Assembly: GCA_963629575.1 (NCBI GenBank)
Contig: CAVGIM010000005.1
Location: 1 to 64,000 of the forward strand
Reading direction: 5' to 3'
DNA from: Hallerella sp963629575
GTDB taxonomy: Bacteria; Fibrobacterota; Fibrobacteria; Fibrobacterales; Fibrobacteraceae
DNA: 64,000 bases
Each line of letters opens with the position of its first letter. The first letter of the stretch is position 1. A program made the position numbers and the translations under genes. Shown in pieces: positions 33,048 to 42,028 of this stretch. The notes beneath the pieces are model-generated. The model ran no database searches. It saw only the letters and a program-made list of their open reading frames with translations, and was not told where the DNA came from.

Positions 33048-36000
33048 TTACTTTTCCTGCGTCAATTTCTCGTATATTTCAAACAGCCTTGCCACAATCT
33101 CGCTTTCGCTCAGGTCGGGCGGAAAGCCGTACGCCTGCAGGACGGCACGGTCGTTTTCCCTGTGGGCTTTTTCAAGCTCGGGGAACATGAACATATTTTC
33201 ACCGTAGAGCTCGGCAAGGGAGAGCTCAGGATATTTGGCGCGGGCGTCGAGGATGGCTTGGGCGGTCTTTTCGATTTTTTCTGCCTGTTCTCGCGTGCAG
33301 TGCGGGAAATTTGGAGATTGCCGGGTCAAGCCCGACAGTGACATTCTATTTGACGGCGTTTCCTGTCGGAGATTATCCGGTCGAGCCGGATAATGACACT
33401 CTTCATTCGACAATGATATTCTTTCTGACGTTTTTTGCTCCGGCGTCACGAACGGGAAATTATTATACACAATCCGTGCGGAATATCGGAAATCGCTTTT
33501 TAGTCTTCCGCAGACGGCGCGCGTCCATGCCATGTGCACGGAGGAAGTTAAAACGCCGAAGTGGAAGAGGGTTGCATTTGGGATGAGTTTCACAAGGTTG
33601 CTGCAAAGAATGTCTGGCGCGATGAATCCCATCGGAATGTATTTCCGCTTTTCGGACGAGACTTCCGGAATCAGAATGGAATTTCCTTTCGGCATGTTTT
33701 CCACGTGGAAACACGTCGGCTTTTCCGCGAGCTTCTGCGTGGGCGCGCTCTTGCTTTTTAGGCGGAACTCGCGCACGGCCTTTACGCGCTCCATCACAAG
33801 CGGGATTTTTACAAGCTCCGCCGGGTTCGCGTCTCCGAGCCACAGGCTCCATCTGTTGTAGCGGTTAATAAACTCGTCCGAGCCGAGCCACTTTTTAAAG
33901 TATTTTTCCGCACGCGGCTCTTTCTTGACAAACGCGTCTTTCTCCTCTTCTGTGAAAAGATAGTTTCCGCCGTCAATCGGCTTGTTCCCGATTCCGATTT
34001 CAGGAACTTTGCAAAGAGGCTTCTGCCGGCTTTCCACGAAAATATCCGGCGCGTCAAGCAGATATCCGTTGATGTTTTTTGCCTCGTGTCTTTCTCCTTT
34101 CTCGTCGATGATGAATTTAGTTCCTGATTCCTGACGCCTTCCATCCGAAAACCCCACAATCACACAGTGGACATGCGCTTTCTCCGTGCTCTCGCTGTCC
34201 CATCTGAAAGTCCTGTAGGCGAAGTCGATTCTTATTCCCTGCGTAAAGAGCGGCTTCCACATAATCGCGACCTGCTCGCCCTGCGTGATTGAGTTTGTGG
34301 AGACGAGCGCGCATTTTGTGCTTGTGCCGCGTATCAGATCGGCGGCTTTCTTGTACCAACACGAGACATAGTCCGCGTTCCCGATGTGCTTTGTGTTTCC
34401 CCATACAGAGGTCACGTCGCTTTTCTGGCTTTCGGACATCATTCTTGCCCCCACGAACGGCGGATTTCCCATGATGTAGTCGTAAATATTTTTTTCGTTT
34501 GTCTTTTTCTCGTCCATTCCAAGATGGACATTTTCTGTCACGACCGTGAGCGTGCCATAATGCTTTTCCGGTTCGGCTACGGTCATTTTCATATCCGGGC
34601 GAATATCTTTTGGATGGACTATATTTAACCTATCCGCAAACAGGGGAAGTTCCAGCTCTTCCGCATGCAGATACTCCCAGTCCATCCGCAGCGCGTTGCC
34701 TTCGACGATATTCGCGTTCGTCTTGAGCGGAAGAAATTCCAGATTGCGCTGGAGAATTTCCGACGTTTTTTCCATCATCTGGCTTTCGGCTATCCAGAGA
34801 GCGGTCTTTGCGACCGTCACGGCAAAATCGTTGATTTCGATGCCGTAGAACTGCCCGATTTTTACGAAGATGGAATCGTCATAGACATCGAGGACCGCTT
34901 CGCCACCGTGGCGCAAGGAGAGCGCTTCGTTTTCGAGAGTTCGCAGGCCGATGTAGGTTTCGGTCAGGAAGTTTCCGCTGCCGCATGCCGGGTCGAGAAA
35001 CTTGAGCGCGCCGAGCTTTTTCTGAAAGTTCAAGAGTTCCGCGTTGCGCGTTTTCGCAACAACCGTTCGCTTGATTCGTTCGAGTTCCGCGCGAAGATCG
35101 TCCATGAACAGCGGGTCGATAACCTTGTGGATGTTCTCGATGCTCGTGTAATGCATTCCGCCCTTGCGCCGCGTTTCCGGGTTGAGCGTGCTCTCAAAAA
35201 CAGCGCCGAAGATCGTCGGGGAAATTTCCGACCAGTCAAAGTCCCGGCTCGCCCGGTCCAGCAAGACTTTCGCCGTCTCTTCGGTAATCGGCGGAATCGT
35301 TTCGCCCGCCTGTTCTTTGAAAAGCGAACCGTTCACGTAAGGGAAATCCCGCAACTTCGGTTCCAAAAACTTTTCGCGCAAAGCTTCGGGCATGTCGAGT
35401 GTCTTGAAAAGATCCTTGAGCGCCATCCGCATGTTTTCCGGGCGGAAACTTTTCATGTACAGGTAAAACTGTTCCTTCGCAAAGATTCCCGCGTCTTCGG
35501 CATAAAGGCAAAATACCAGCCGCACGCAGAGTACGTTCAGGCTGTGCAAATCTTCCGCGGTCGGGGAACTTCCAAATTCCTTGATGAGTGCGTCGTAGAT
35601 TTTCCCGACAAGTTCCCCCGCCTTGATAGAAACTTCCAGTTCCCTCTTGAGCGCTTCGCTACGGGCGTCCACCAGAAAGTTCAGCCGGGAAAATTCCCTT
35701 TCCAGGTTTTCGAGCAGGACTTCTTCCGGTTCGCCCTGCGGATTTTCCATGTCGTAGATGAGGAAGCTCTTGAAGTTGCACGTTACGACGTAGCGAGGAT
35801 GTCTTGAAAGCGGAAGCTCGCTTGCATAGCGCTTCGCCTGCCCGAACGGCGTAAGGAACGTTCCGTCCGCTTGCCGAATGGGCGCCCGCAGATCCTTGTC
35901 GATGGACTTCTGTTCGACGAGAACCTTTGTCGGCGCGATGTAGGCGTCGATGAAGCTCGTATTCGAAAGTTTCACCTGGCTTTCGAAGCTCACGATTTCT

Positions 36001-36134
36001 TCGGGATGTTCCACGCCGAGAACGTCGCGCAAAAGGGAAATCCAGAACGTTTGGCTTTCGCCTTTTTCGTAGCCTTTTCCCGTCCAATGCTCTACGAACT
36101 TTTTCGCTGCCAGTTTCCGCTTGGTCGAATTCAT
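33048..36134 (-). CDS. MmeI-like single-chain restriction-modification enzyme (type IIL)
   Basis: 1028 residues joining nuclease, methyltransferase and target recognition in one chain. The N-terminal PD-(D/E)XK core is FIDAYIAPTKVLVEQK. The gamma-class adenine methylase has motif I LDPACGSGNFL and motif IV MGNPPFVG. The C-terminal third is the specificity domain. Hemi-methylation by such enzymes protects host DNA while foreign DNA is cut. GGAGGG lies about 9 nt before the ATG. Two oddities: palindromic repeats translated at residues about 905-941, and a codon-usage change near 34.5 kb. Confidence 0.88.
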   Translation of the reverse strand: MNSTKRKLAAKKFVEHWTGKGYEKGESQTFWISLLRDVLGVEHPEEIVSFESQVKLSNTSFIDAYIAPTKVLVEQKSIDKDLRAPIRQADGTFLTPFGQAKRYASELPLSRHPRYVVTCNFKSFLIYDMENPQGEPEEVLLENLEREFSRLNFLVDARSEALKRELEVSIKAGELVGKIYDALIKEFGSSPTAEDLHSLNVLCVRLVFCLYAEDAGIFAKEQFYLYMKSFRPENMRMALKDLFKTLDMPEALREKFLEPKLRDFPYVNGSLFKEQAGETIPPITEETAKVLLDRASRDFDWSEISPTIFGAVFESTLNPETRRKGGMHYTSIENIHKVIDPLFMDDLRAELERIKRTVVAKTRNAELLNFQKKLGALKFLDPACGSGNFLTETYIGLRTLENEALSLRHGGEAVLDVYDDSIFVKIGQFYGIEINDFAVTVAKTALWIAESQMMEKTSEILQRNLEFLPLKTNANIVEGNALRMDWEYLHAEELELPLFADRLNIVHPKDIRPDMKMTVAEPEKHYGTLTVVTENVHLGMDEKKTNEKNIYDYIMGNPPFVGARMMSESQKSDVTSVWGNTKHIGNADYVSCWYKKAADLIRGTSTKCALVSTNSITQGEQVAIMWKPLFTQGIRIDFAYRTFRWDSESTEKAHVHCVIVGFSDGRRQESGTKFIIDEKGERHEAKNINGYLLDAPDIFVESRQKPLCKVPEIGIGNKPIDGGNYLFTEEEKDAFVKKEPRAEKYFKKWLGSDEFINRYNRWSLWLGDANPAELVKIPLVMERVKAVREFRLKSKSAPTQKLAEKPTCFHVENMPKGNSILIPEVSSEKRKYIPMGFIAPDILCSNLVKLIPNATLFHFGVLTSSVHMAWTRAVCGRLKSDFRYSARIVYNNFPFVTPEQKTSERISLSNEECHYPARPDNLRQETPSNRMSLSGLTRQSPNFPHCTREQAEKIEKTAQAILDARAKYPELSLAELYGENMFMFPELEKAHRENDRAVLQAYGFPPDLSESEIVARLFEIYEKLTQEK
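33312..33420. repeat. Two palindromic elements inside the restriction-modification gene
   Basis: Element A: ATTGCCGGG-tcaag-CCCGACAGT (33317-33339). Element B: ATTATCCGG-tcgag-CCGGATAAT (33372-33394, perfect). Their starts are 55 nt apart, both are preceded by GGAG or CGGAG and followed by TGACA, and the flanking TGACATTCT and TGATATTCT stretches also align. They stay in frame and add about 37 residues to the protein. Confidence 0.75.
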
Positions 36135-36165
36135 CCGGGTCGTCCCTCCATTAAATTTTTGTGCG

Positions 36166-37329
36166 CTACCTTTCTAGCAGCGCCATCGTTTCCAGGTGTG
36201 GCGTTCCCGGGAACAGGTCAAGCGGCTGGATGTTCACCGCCTTGTAGCCCGAAAGCTTCCACTGGTTCAGGGATCGCGGGATTTCGTCCGTGCCGCAGAA
36301 GATGTGCAGAACGCGCTTCGGATTCCGTCTCGCAAGAGCCGCGATAACGCCCGCTTCCACACCGGAACGCGGCGGATCGAGAAGCATCAGTTCCGAGCCG
36401 GAGCCTTTGGGAATGGAGCGTTCCACAAAGTTCCGGTCGATCTTCCCGGCGAGAAACTTCGCAGGTCGCTTCAAAAAGCGCGCGCTGTTCCTTGCGCATT
36501 CGATCGAAGGGCCTTCCCATTCCGCGCCCCACGTCGAAGCGGCAGCGCCCCCGATTCCAAACGAAAAAAGCCCGTAACCGCAATACAAATCCAGCAGATG
36601 GTCCTTTTCCGAAGGCCTTAACATCTTTTTTGCAAAGGCGAGCAGGTTCGGAATTTGCGATTCGTTGATCTGGCTGAATCCCGTGACGGGATACTTCAGG
36701 CGGAACGCGCCAAGGTCTAGCGCAAGTTCCTTCGGGCCAAAAAGCGTCTTGAATCCGAGCGCGTCTGCCGGGCGGGAAGCTTCCAGATAATAGTCGGAAC
36801 GGCTTGGGTCGAAATAGACATGCGCGGAAACGATTCCCAGCTCCGACGACTTCAAGTGATCACCCACGAGCTTGAGCTTTCGGACAACCGAGGCGTTCAT
36901 TTCGCTCACGTTGAAGATTACCGCGCGGCGCCTATACGAACCGCGAACGACAACCCAGTTAAGCGCATCCGCAAGCGTTGCGAAGGCGGGTTTCTTCAAG
37001 GTTTCTTCGACAAAGCGGTATGTCGCCAGATGCTCTGCCGGTTCAAGAGGTTCCGCATATTCCAGGCGTTCGCCGTCTCCGAAAGAAAGTCGGAATGCGC
37101 CATTTTCAATGGCCGCGCGGCGTTTCGTCGTCGTTCGGTAGTTTCGCGGAAGCGGGCTTTCGACGACTTTTTCGGGACAAGGCAATCCGTTTCTTTCGCA
37201 AAAAAGCGAAAAGGCCCGATCTTTAAGTTCCAGCTCGTCCGAATACTCCACCAGGGCAAGGGAAAGCAGAGGCATTCCGGCAAGAGCCTTCGGCATGAAT
37301 TCCTGCAATGCGGAAGAAAACGAAATCAT
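36166..37329 (-). CDS. RNA (uracil-5-)-methyltransferase, TrmA/RlmD family
   Basis: 387-residue SAM-dependent RNA methyltransferase. SAM site LLDLYCGYGLFSF; LLDPPRSG; the nucleophilic Cys in VLHIFCGTDEIP; and the C-terminal PHLETMALLER with the general-base Glu. N-terminal TRAM domain and iron-sulphur cysteines are not obvious. Makes 5-methyluridine in tRNA or 23S rRNA; which one is undecided. The ATG overlaps the NlpE-like stop (ATGA). Confidence 0.85.
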   Translation of the reverse strand: MISFSSALQEFMPKALAGMPLLSLALVEYSDELELKDRAFSLFCERNGLPCPEKVVESPLPRNYRTTTKRRAAIENGAFRLSFGDGERLEYAEPLEPAEHLATYRFVEETLKKPAFATLADALNWVVVRGSYRRRAVIFNVSEMNASVVRKLKLVGDHLKSSELGIVSAHVYFDPSRSDYYLEASRPADALGFKTLFGPKELALDLGAFRLKYPVTGFSQINESQIPNLLAFAKKMLRPSEKDHLLDLYCGYGLFSFGIGGAAASTWGAEWEGPSIECARNSARFLKRPAKFLAGKIDRNFVERSIPKGSGSELMLLDPPRSGVEAGVIAALARRNPKRVLHIFCGTDEIPRSLNQWKLSGYKAVNIQPLDLFPGTPHLETMALLER

Positions 37330-37799
37330 ATCGAGGATTTCCTCAAGATGCGAATCAGGTGATAGGGTTCATCCGAGTTTTCGTAAGGTTTCCCTTCGAT
37401 GTTCAGGTATTCAAGAGACGTCCCGCCGCGCTTCAGGAAATTCATGAACCGCTTGCCGTCATCGAAACGGACGAGAATGTAGTCCGCGCTGTCCCGGTAA
37501 GTCGCCGTGCTTTTCAGCGTATCCGTTTTCGCCGAGAAAAAGACTTCCTCGATTTGCGCGGTTCCGCTGGAATCCAGGTTCATCCGAATCCGGTGCGATT
37601 CGCATTCGTCACACGGGAGGTTTCCGATGTAAAGCCCGACAACGCCTTTCGGAATCTCTATCGGTGCGAGCTTCGGCAAATTTTTCAGGTCCGCTTCGAT
37701 CCGGTCCGACTTTTTCTCTTCCTCGCTTTGCGTACAGGCGAACAGACAAAGTGCGAAAAAGAGGCAAGGCCATTTCCATGGCGAAAATTTTACATTCAT
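37326..37799 (-). CDS. NlpE-like lipoprotein
   Basis: 157 residues with a lipobox (CLFAC) and an NlpE N-terminal-type domain: GVVGLYIGNLPCDEC, with the CxxC, and a following antiparallel beta pattern. In E. coli NlpE senses envelope stress and copper for the Cpx system; whether this one does is unknown. Start chosen at ATG 37799, with GGGAGA about 6 nt upstream; upstream codons are read-through. It follows the FGE-like gene by 1 nt and overlaps the methyltransferase gene by 4 nt. Confidence 0.8.
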   Translation of the reverse strand: MNVKFSPWKWPCLFFALCLFACTQSEEEKKSDRIEADLKNLPKLAPIEIPKGVVGLYIGNLPCDECESHRIRMNLDSSGTAQIEEVFFSAKTDTLKSTATYRDSADYILVRFDDGKRFMNFLKRGGTSLEYLNIEGKPYENSDEPYHLIRILRKSSI

Positions 37800-37800
37800 C

Positions 37801-38607
37801 TTATTCTCCCGAAAGGATAACGCGGATTCCGCTCGCATTCGACGCAAAATCCGGCTGTTTCTTCTGTGATTTTCCCACGGACAGTTCCTTGGCGACAGAA
37901 GTCCAGTCACCGCCGCGAATTGTCGTATCCGAAGTCCATTCCGCGACATTTCCCGCCATATCGTAAAGCTTCCATCCGTTCGGAAGCTTTGTAGCGACTT
38001 TCTGGTAGCTATCAAATAAATTGTTATAGACCGCGTAGTCGGCGGCGACAGCGGTACCCCAATAATAGGAGCCGGAAGCCCCTGCCCGATACGCATACGC
38101 CCATTCGGAACCGCTTGGCAAGCGAACCGACTTGGTCGTTGCGTTTTCCTTCAAATTCGAAAGTCTATTGCCTGCACCGCGAGAATCATAGGAATAGGCG
38201 GTATCGAAGCCCAAGGCCTTGGAAAGTTCATTGGCAAAAAGAATCGCATCGTAAAAGCATACGTTCGCGACCGGAAAGGAATCCCCGATTGCCGTCGTCA
38301 TTTGCCGTGGAAGCGTTCCCATCAGCTTTTCATAGTCGGACTGCATGATTTCCGTCTGGGAAATCGAAAAGTCGCCAACATCGATCCACGTCAGGGAAAG
38401 CGCAAGCGAAGAATCCGCGGACGAAGAAATTCCCCCGCCGCTCGACGAAGAAGCCCTTTCCGCCGAAGAGGAGCTTCTCTTTACGGATCCGTTCGAATAG
38501 TCGAAGCCTCCCGTTTCCGAAGACGTCGGAGTCGAACAGGCAACAAGAATTCCGGAAAGAACGGCGCCCCATCCGAAGCGAAAGGCTTTATCCGCAATTC
38601 TTTTCAT
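37801..38607 (-). CDS. FGE-sulfatase-domain lipoprotein
   Basis: 268 residues. The lipobox (LVAC) is followed by a Ser-rich linker (residues about 45-70) typical of Fibrobacter surface proteins, then a formylglycine-generating-enzyme-like domain (PF03781): TEIMQSDYEKLMG, VRLPSGSEWAYAYRAG, YDMAGNVAEW. No sulfatase is nearby and the catalytic Cys pair of true FGE is not evident, so another role, such as C-type-lectin-like binding, is likelier. The ATG overlaps the stop of the large upstream gene (ATGA). Confidence 0.83.
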   Translation of the reverse strand: MKRIADKAFRFGWGAVLSGILVACSTPTSSETGGFDYSNGSVKRSSSSAERASSSSGGGISSSADSSLALSLTWIDVGDFSISQTEIMQSDYEKLMGTLPRQMTTAIGDSFPVANVCFYDAILFANELSKALGFDTAYSYDSRGAGNRLSNLKENATTKSVRLPSGSEWAYAYRAGASGSYYWGTAVAADYAVYNNLFDSYQKVATKLPNGWKLYDMAGNVAEWTSDTTIRGGDWTSVAKELSVGKSQKKQPDFASNASGIRVILSGE

Positions 38608-41600
38608 CGAATCACCCCGACGCGATAGAATTTCTGCTTTTTCTTTCCGGAATCGAACTTTACGCGGAGACGCACCGTATAGACATCGCTTCCGAGCCTT
38701 GAAATGTCGAGCTGGTCTATCTGGTTTCTGCCCTTGTTCGCCCCGTCGAACTTTCTGGAAAAGACGCACAGCCCCGCGATGTCGAAGAACTCGACCGTCA
38801 CCGACTTGGCGTTCATTCCCAGCGTATAGCGGACATTCGCCTTGCCTCCGCGAACCGGATTCGGATAGACAAAGAACTCGTCAATGCTTTCGATGGAGTC
38901 CGAAGCGACAGGTTCCGCCAGGCGAGAGGCGTCAAAGAATCCCGTCCGACCGTTGTCCGCCCCCGGAACGTTCCAGGACCGCGCACTGGCCTCCGTCGAA
39001 GATTTCGGAAGACGAAATCCCGAGACCGACGATCGCTGGAACGCATAGACCTGCAACCCCGAAAGCGAATCGATTGTCCTTCCGACAAAGAAAGACATCG
39101 GCGCGACCGTTTCCCCATATTCGAACGTTCCGGCAGAGAGCGGAAAATCCCTTGTCAGCTGTTTTCCGTTCGACTGGAACGCCATCAAAAGCCCACCGTT
39201 CGTTCCCACGAGAATTTCGGGCAGGCTGTCCCCCGTCACATCGACGAGCAACGGTTCCGAAAGAAATGCGTATTCCGGCAAGTTCTTCGTCACGGTCGAA
39301 GGAAAACCGGAAATGACAACTCCCGAACGATCCACCGCATACACGAGATTGTATCCGAGGAATACCGCATCCGGGTAGCCGTCGCCATTTACGTCCCCCA
39401 CCGCGATCGGCGAAGTCTCGTCGTAAAAATCGCTTTTCCCGTCACCGCCCCGCTTAAAGGAGCGCGGAGAAAAGACGACTGTCGCGGAATCGTTCGCCCG
39501 GACCATCGCCGCATAGCCTCGACTGCCGAGAAGGAACATTTCCGAATTTCCGTCGCGATCGAAGTCCGAACACGCAACCCGGAAAATCTGCTTTCCGACA
39601 GGCGCGAGATTCTTTTCCTGGATTTTGGGAGAGGGCAGTTTCTGCACGCGTCCGTCCGTTTCCCGGAAGAGAGCGATTTCCGCATTCTTCCCGACAAGCG
39701 CGATATTGTTCGACTCGCCCGCCGGGCAGAGCGCCATGTCGTGGGGAACAAAGTTTTCGGGCAAGGAAAAGGCGTCCCTCTTGGAAAAATCCGAAGTCGG
39801 ATAGCGATAAAGCGAGCCGCTGTCCAGGACAAAGACTTGTCCGTTTACGACCATCGGCCCCAAAGCCGCGGACTCGAGCGGAGCGAGCTTTCGTTCAAAG
39901 CGAATCTGGTCGATATCCGAAAGCAAGACGGTCCGGGCCAGGCCTTTTCCCCGGTGCAGGCTAAAGACGGTATCGTTCGACGCGGCAAGGCCGAGAAGCT
40001 TGCCGTAGGAATTTCCCAAACGGAAAAGCGGCACTTTTTCCGAGGCGCTGTCCCTGGAGAGCGTTTTCCGTTCAAGCGTCGTATCGCGTTCCGAAAGGGA
40101 ATCGCCCCGAGCGTCCATCACCTGGAGCGTTCCGTCTTCTGCGCCAAAGACTATCAGCTTTTCGCCTTTCCCGACAGACATTCCCGTGGGATAGTCCACA
40201 GCGACCGCGCCGCGCAAGGCGGCGGAAAGCCCGACATCTTTCGGAAATTTCGATTCGGAAAGCGAAAGGCTCGTCCAGGAAATCGAGACGGGAATCGACG
40301 AAGCGGCAAAGTTCAGTACGCTGTCGCCCATGAAGGAGTTCGACGTCTTTTCCACGTGCGCGTTTTTCGCCCGCTTGGCCGTAACGGAAATGCCCGTGTA
40401 GCCTCCCGCCGTGGTCGCCGTGTTGCCGTATCCCGAAGCCTCGATGGAAAAGACCGTATCCTTTGGCGAATTTTTTCCCTTGCGCAAGTGCGGAATCAGG
40501 TCCGCGCCGGAACCGTAATCGTAAGCGTCCTCGCCCAGGGAATTCTGGAAAGTCTTGCCAATCGAAAGGATTCCGTCCGCTTCCGAGAGCATGATGCCGA
40601 ACTGGTGATCGCGCACCGTGTCCCCGCCCCAGAAATTCGTGACGCCGTAGGGAAGCGCTTCGCGCAGATACCAGTCGTTGACCTTCCAGACCGCGACTCC
40701 GCTCGAAGGAAGTCCGGCATCGAACGAAGAAACACCGACAATGACGCCTCCCAGCTTGTTCCTGTTCTTTTTGCACTTTCCGGCGGAATCGCAAAGACTG
40801 TCTTCAAAGGCGACAAAAAGACTATCGACCGGATAGACCTTGGTGAGAACTTCGTAATCCCTGTCGGCGGCGACCTCCGAAGAGGGAACATACGACACCG
40901 CGATCTTTGCCGAATCGCCCGCAGACCGCTCGCGGTTTTCCACCAGAAGATATTCGTTTGCGGAGAGGGGAACCTTCAGGATTTCCGTTCCCTTGCCCGA
41001 ACCCGCGGCAAAAAGTTCCCGCGTCAGAGCGCCCGATTTTGGCGGATAGACCGTTTCCACCTTCGCCCACCCCATATAGGCCCGAACCCATGCCGAAGGC
41101 AGCACGGGAAAGAATCCGTTTCCCGCATTGTATCCGGCAAAGTCCATGACGTCGAAATATCCCAGACGGGAAATTCCCTTGACGACGTCGTAAGTGTTCG
41201 GCATTCCCAGTTCGCGTCCAATCTGGTTCACCAGAATTCCGTTGATTCCCCAGTTGAGACCGTCCTGCGAAGCGGTTTCGCTCATCACCATGATCGTTTT
41301 CAGCGTATCGAGTGTCGCTCCCGAAAGGACCATTCCGTGTAAATCGCCGGAGACTTTCCTTGTCGTATCCGCGGAATCCAGATAGGCCCAATAATCGCGC
41401 ACGACATAGACGTCCATGAAGTCTCCGGGCGTGTTCGCGTTTTTCGTTCCCATGCTTCCACCGTCGAGAAGTCGGCTCGCTCCGGCGTGGATTATCATGT
41501 AGGCGCGTTTCTTGTTCGGGGATTTCGGCTGCGGCACCTTGAACGGATTGTCCAGCGTGTCGCTCGGCTGGTTTGCCGCTGTCACCGCATCCCAGACGAA

Positions 41601-42011
41601 GTTCATGTAATCGCGGCTTCGCGCTTCGTCAAATTCCGCCGTCTTTTCGCCTTTGCGCTTCGCGGTACGGTTGTAATCGATGATGTAATGGTCTAGCGTG
41701 TAGGGTTCCCCGCTCGGAAAAATCCGGGAAACGATCACCAGGTTTCCGCCGCTCACCGACCTGTAATAGGCATCCGCAAAGTCAAAATGCTTTTGCCAGT
41801 AGGCGGCACTCGCCCGATGTCCGCTCGGATCGAGACTGTAATTCGCACTCGCCGTATCGCTGTCGGAATCAAACCGGCCCGTTCCCGTCGTGAGGGAATT
41901 ATCCGGAGACTCCTGCCTGAACTGGACGCGCAACGCAAAGATTTCGAGCGTATCGACCGCCGAAGCCATACCGCAAAAAACGAGCAGGGCAAAAATGAAA
42001 AGTCGTCTCAT
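38604..42011 (-). CDS. Secreted M6-like pseudo-protease with beta-propeller and T9SS-like C-terminus
   Basis: 1135 residues with a signal peptide (FCGMASA). The N-terminal 350 residues align with the M6 immune-inhibitor-A peptidase domain, down to the GYFDVMDFAGYN and SAWVRAYMGW motifs. The zinc site HExGH reads NQIGR (residues 262-266), so it cannot bind zinc normally. FG-GAP repeats follow (DFDRDGNSEMF, GDVNGDGYPDAV, DVTGDSLPEI). The end (VYPNPVRGG, LGSDVYTVRL) resembles a type A T9SS sorting domain. ATG 42011 preferred over TTG 42017; no ribosome site, but TAATTTTTG precedes it. Confidence 0.82.
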   Translation of the reverse strand: MRRLFIFALLVFCGMASAVDTLEIFALRVQFRQESPDNSLTTGTGRFDSDSDTASANYSLDPSGHRASAAYWQKHFDFADAYYRSVSGGNLVIVSRIFPSGEPYTLDHYIIDYNRTAKRKGEKTAEFDEARSRDYMNFVWDAVTAANQPSDTLDNPFKVPQPKSPNKKRAYMIIHAGASRLLDGGSMGTKNANTPGDFMDVYVVRDYWAYLDSADTTRKVSGDLHGMVLSGATLDTLKTIMVMSETASQDGLNWGINGILVNQIGRELGMPNTYDVVKGISRLGYFDVMDFAGYNAGNGFFPVLPSAWVRAYMGWAKVETVYPPKSGALTRELFAAGSGKGTEILKVPLSANEYLLVENRERSAGDSAKIAVSYVPSSEVAADRDYEVLTKVYPVDSLFVAFEDSLCDSAGKCKKNRNKLGGVIVGVSSFDAGLPSSGVAVWKVNDWYLREALPYGVTNFWGGDTVRDHQFGIMLSEADGILSIGKTFQNSLGEDAYDYGSGADLIPHLRKGKNSPKDTVFSIEASGYGNTATTAGGYTGISVTAKRAKNAHVEKTSNSFMGDSVLNFAASSIPVSISWTSLSLSESKFPKDVGLSAALRGAVAVDYPTGMSVGKGEKLIVFGAEDGTLQVMDARGDSLSERDTTLERKTLSRDSASEKVPLFRLGNSYGKLLGLAASNDTVFSLHRGKGLARTVLLSDIDQIRFERKLAPLESAALGPMVVNGQVFVLDSGSLYRYPTSDFSKRDAFSLPENFVPHDMALCPAGESNNIALVGKNAEIALFRETDGRVQKLPSPKIQEKNLAPVGKQIFRVACSDFDRDGNSEMFLLGSRGYAAMVRANDSATVVFSPRSFKRGGDGKSDFYDETSPIAVGDVNGDGYPDAVFLGYNLVYAVDRSGVVISGFPSTVTKNLPEYAFLSEPLLVDVTGDSLPEILVGTNGGLLMAFQSNGKQLTRDFPLSAGTFEYGETVAPMSFFVGRTIDSLSGLQVYAFQRSSVSGFRLPKSSTEASARSWNVPGADNGRTGFFDASRLAEPVASDSIESIDEFFVYPNPVRGGKANVRYTLGMNAKSVTVEFFDIAGLCVFSRKFDGANKGRNQIDQLDISRLGSDVYTVRLRVKFDSGKKKQKFYRVGVIR

Positions 42012-42028
42012 GGTCAAAAATTACAAAA

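Noticed and set aside
37801..38607. Sulfatase-maturation system
   Set aside because: No sulfatase gene near and no visible catalytic Cys pair; the FGE fold is used for other purposes in many secreted proteins.
39741..41342. 533-codon open frame on the plus strand
   Set aside because: Antisense to the pseudo-M6 gene; Arg/His-rich composition without any domain, an effect of the codon usage of the real gene.
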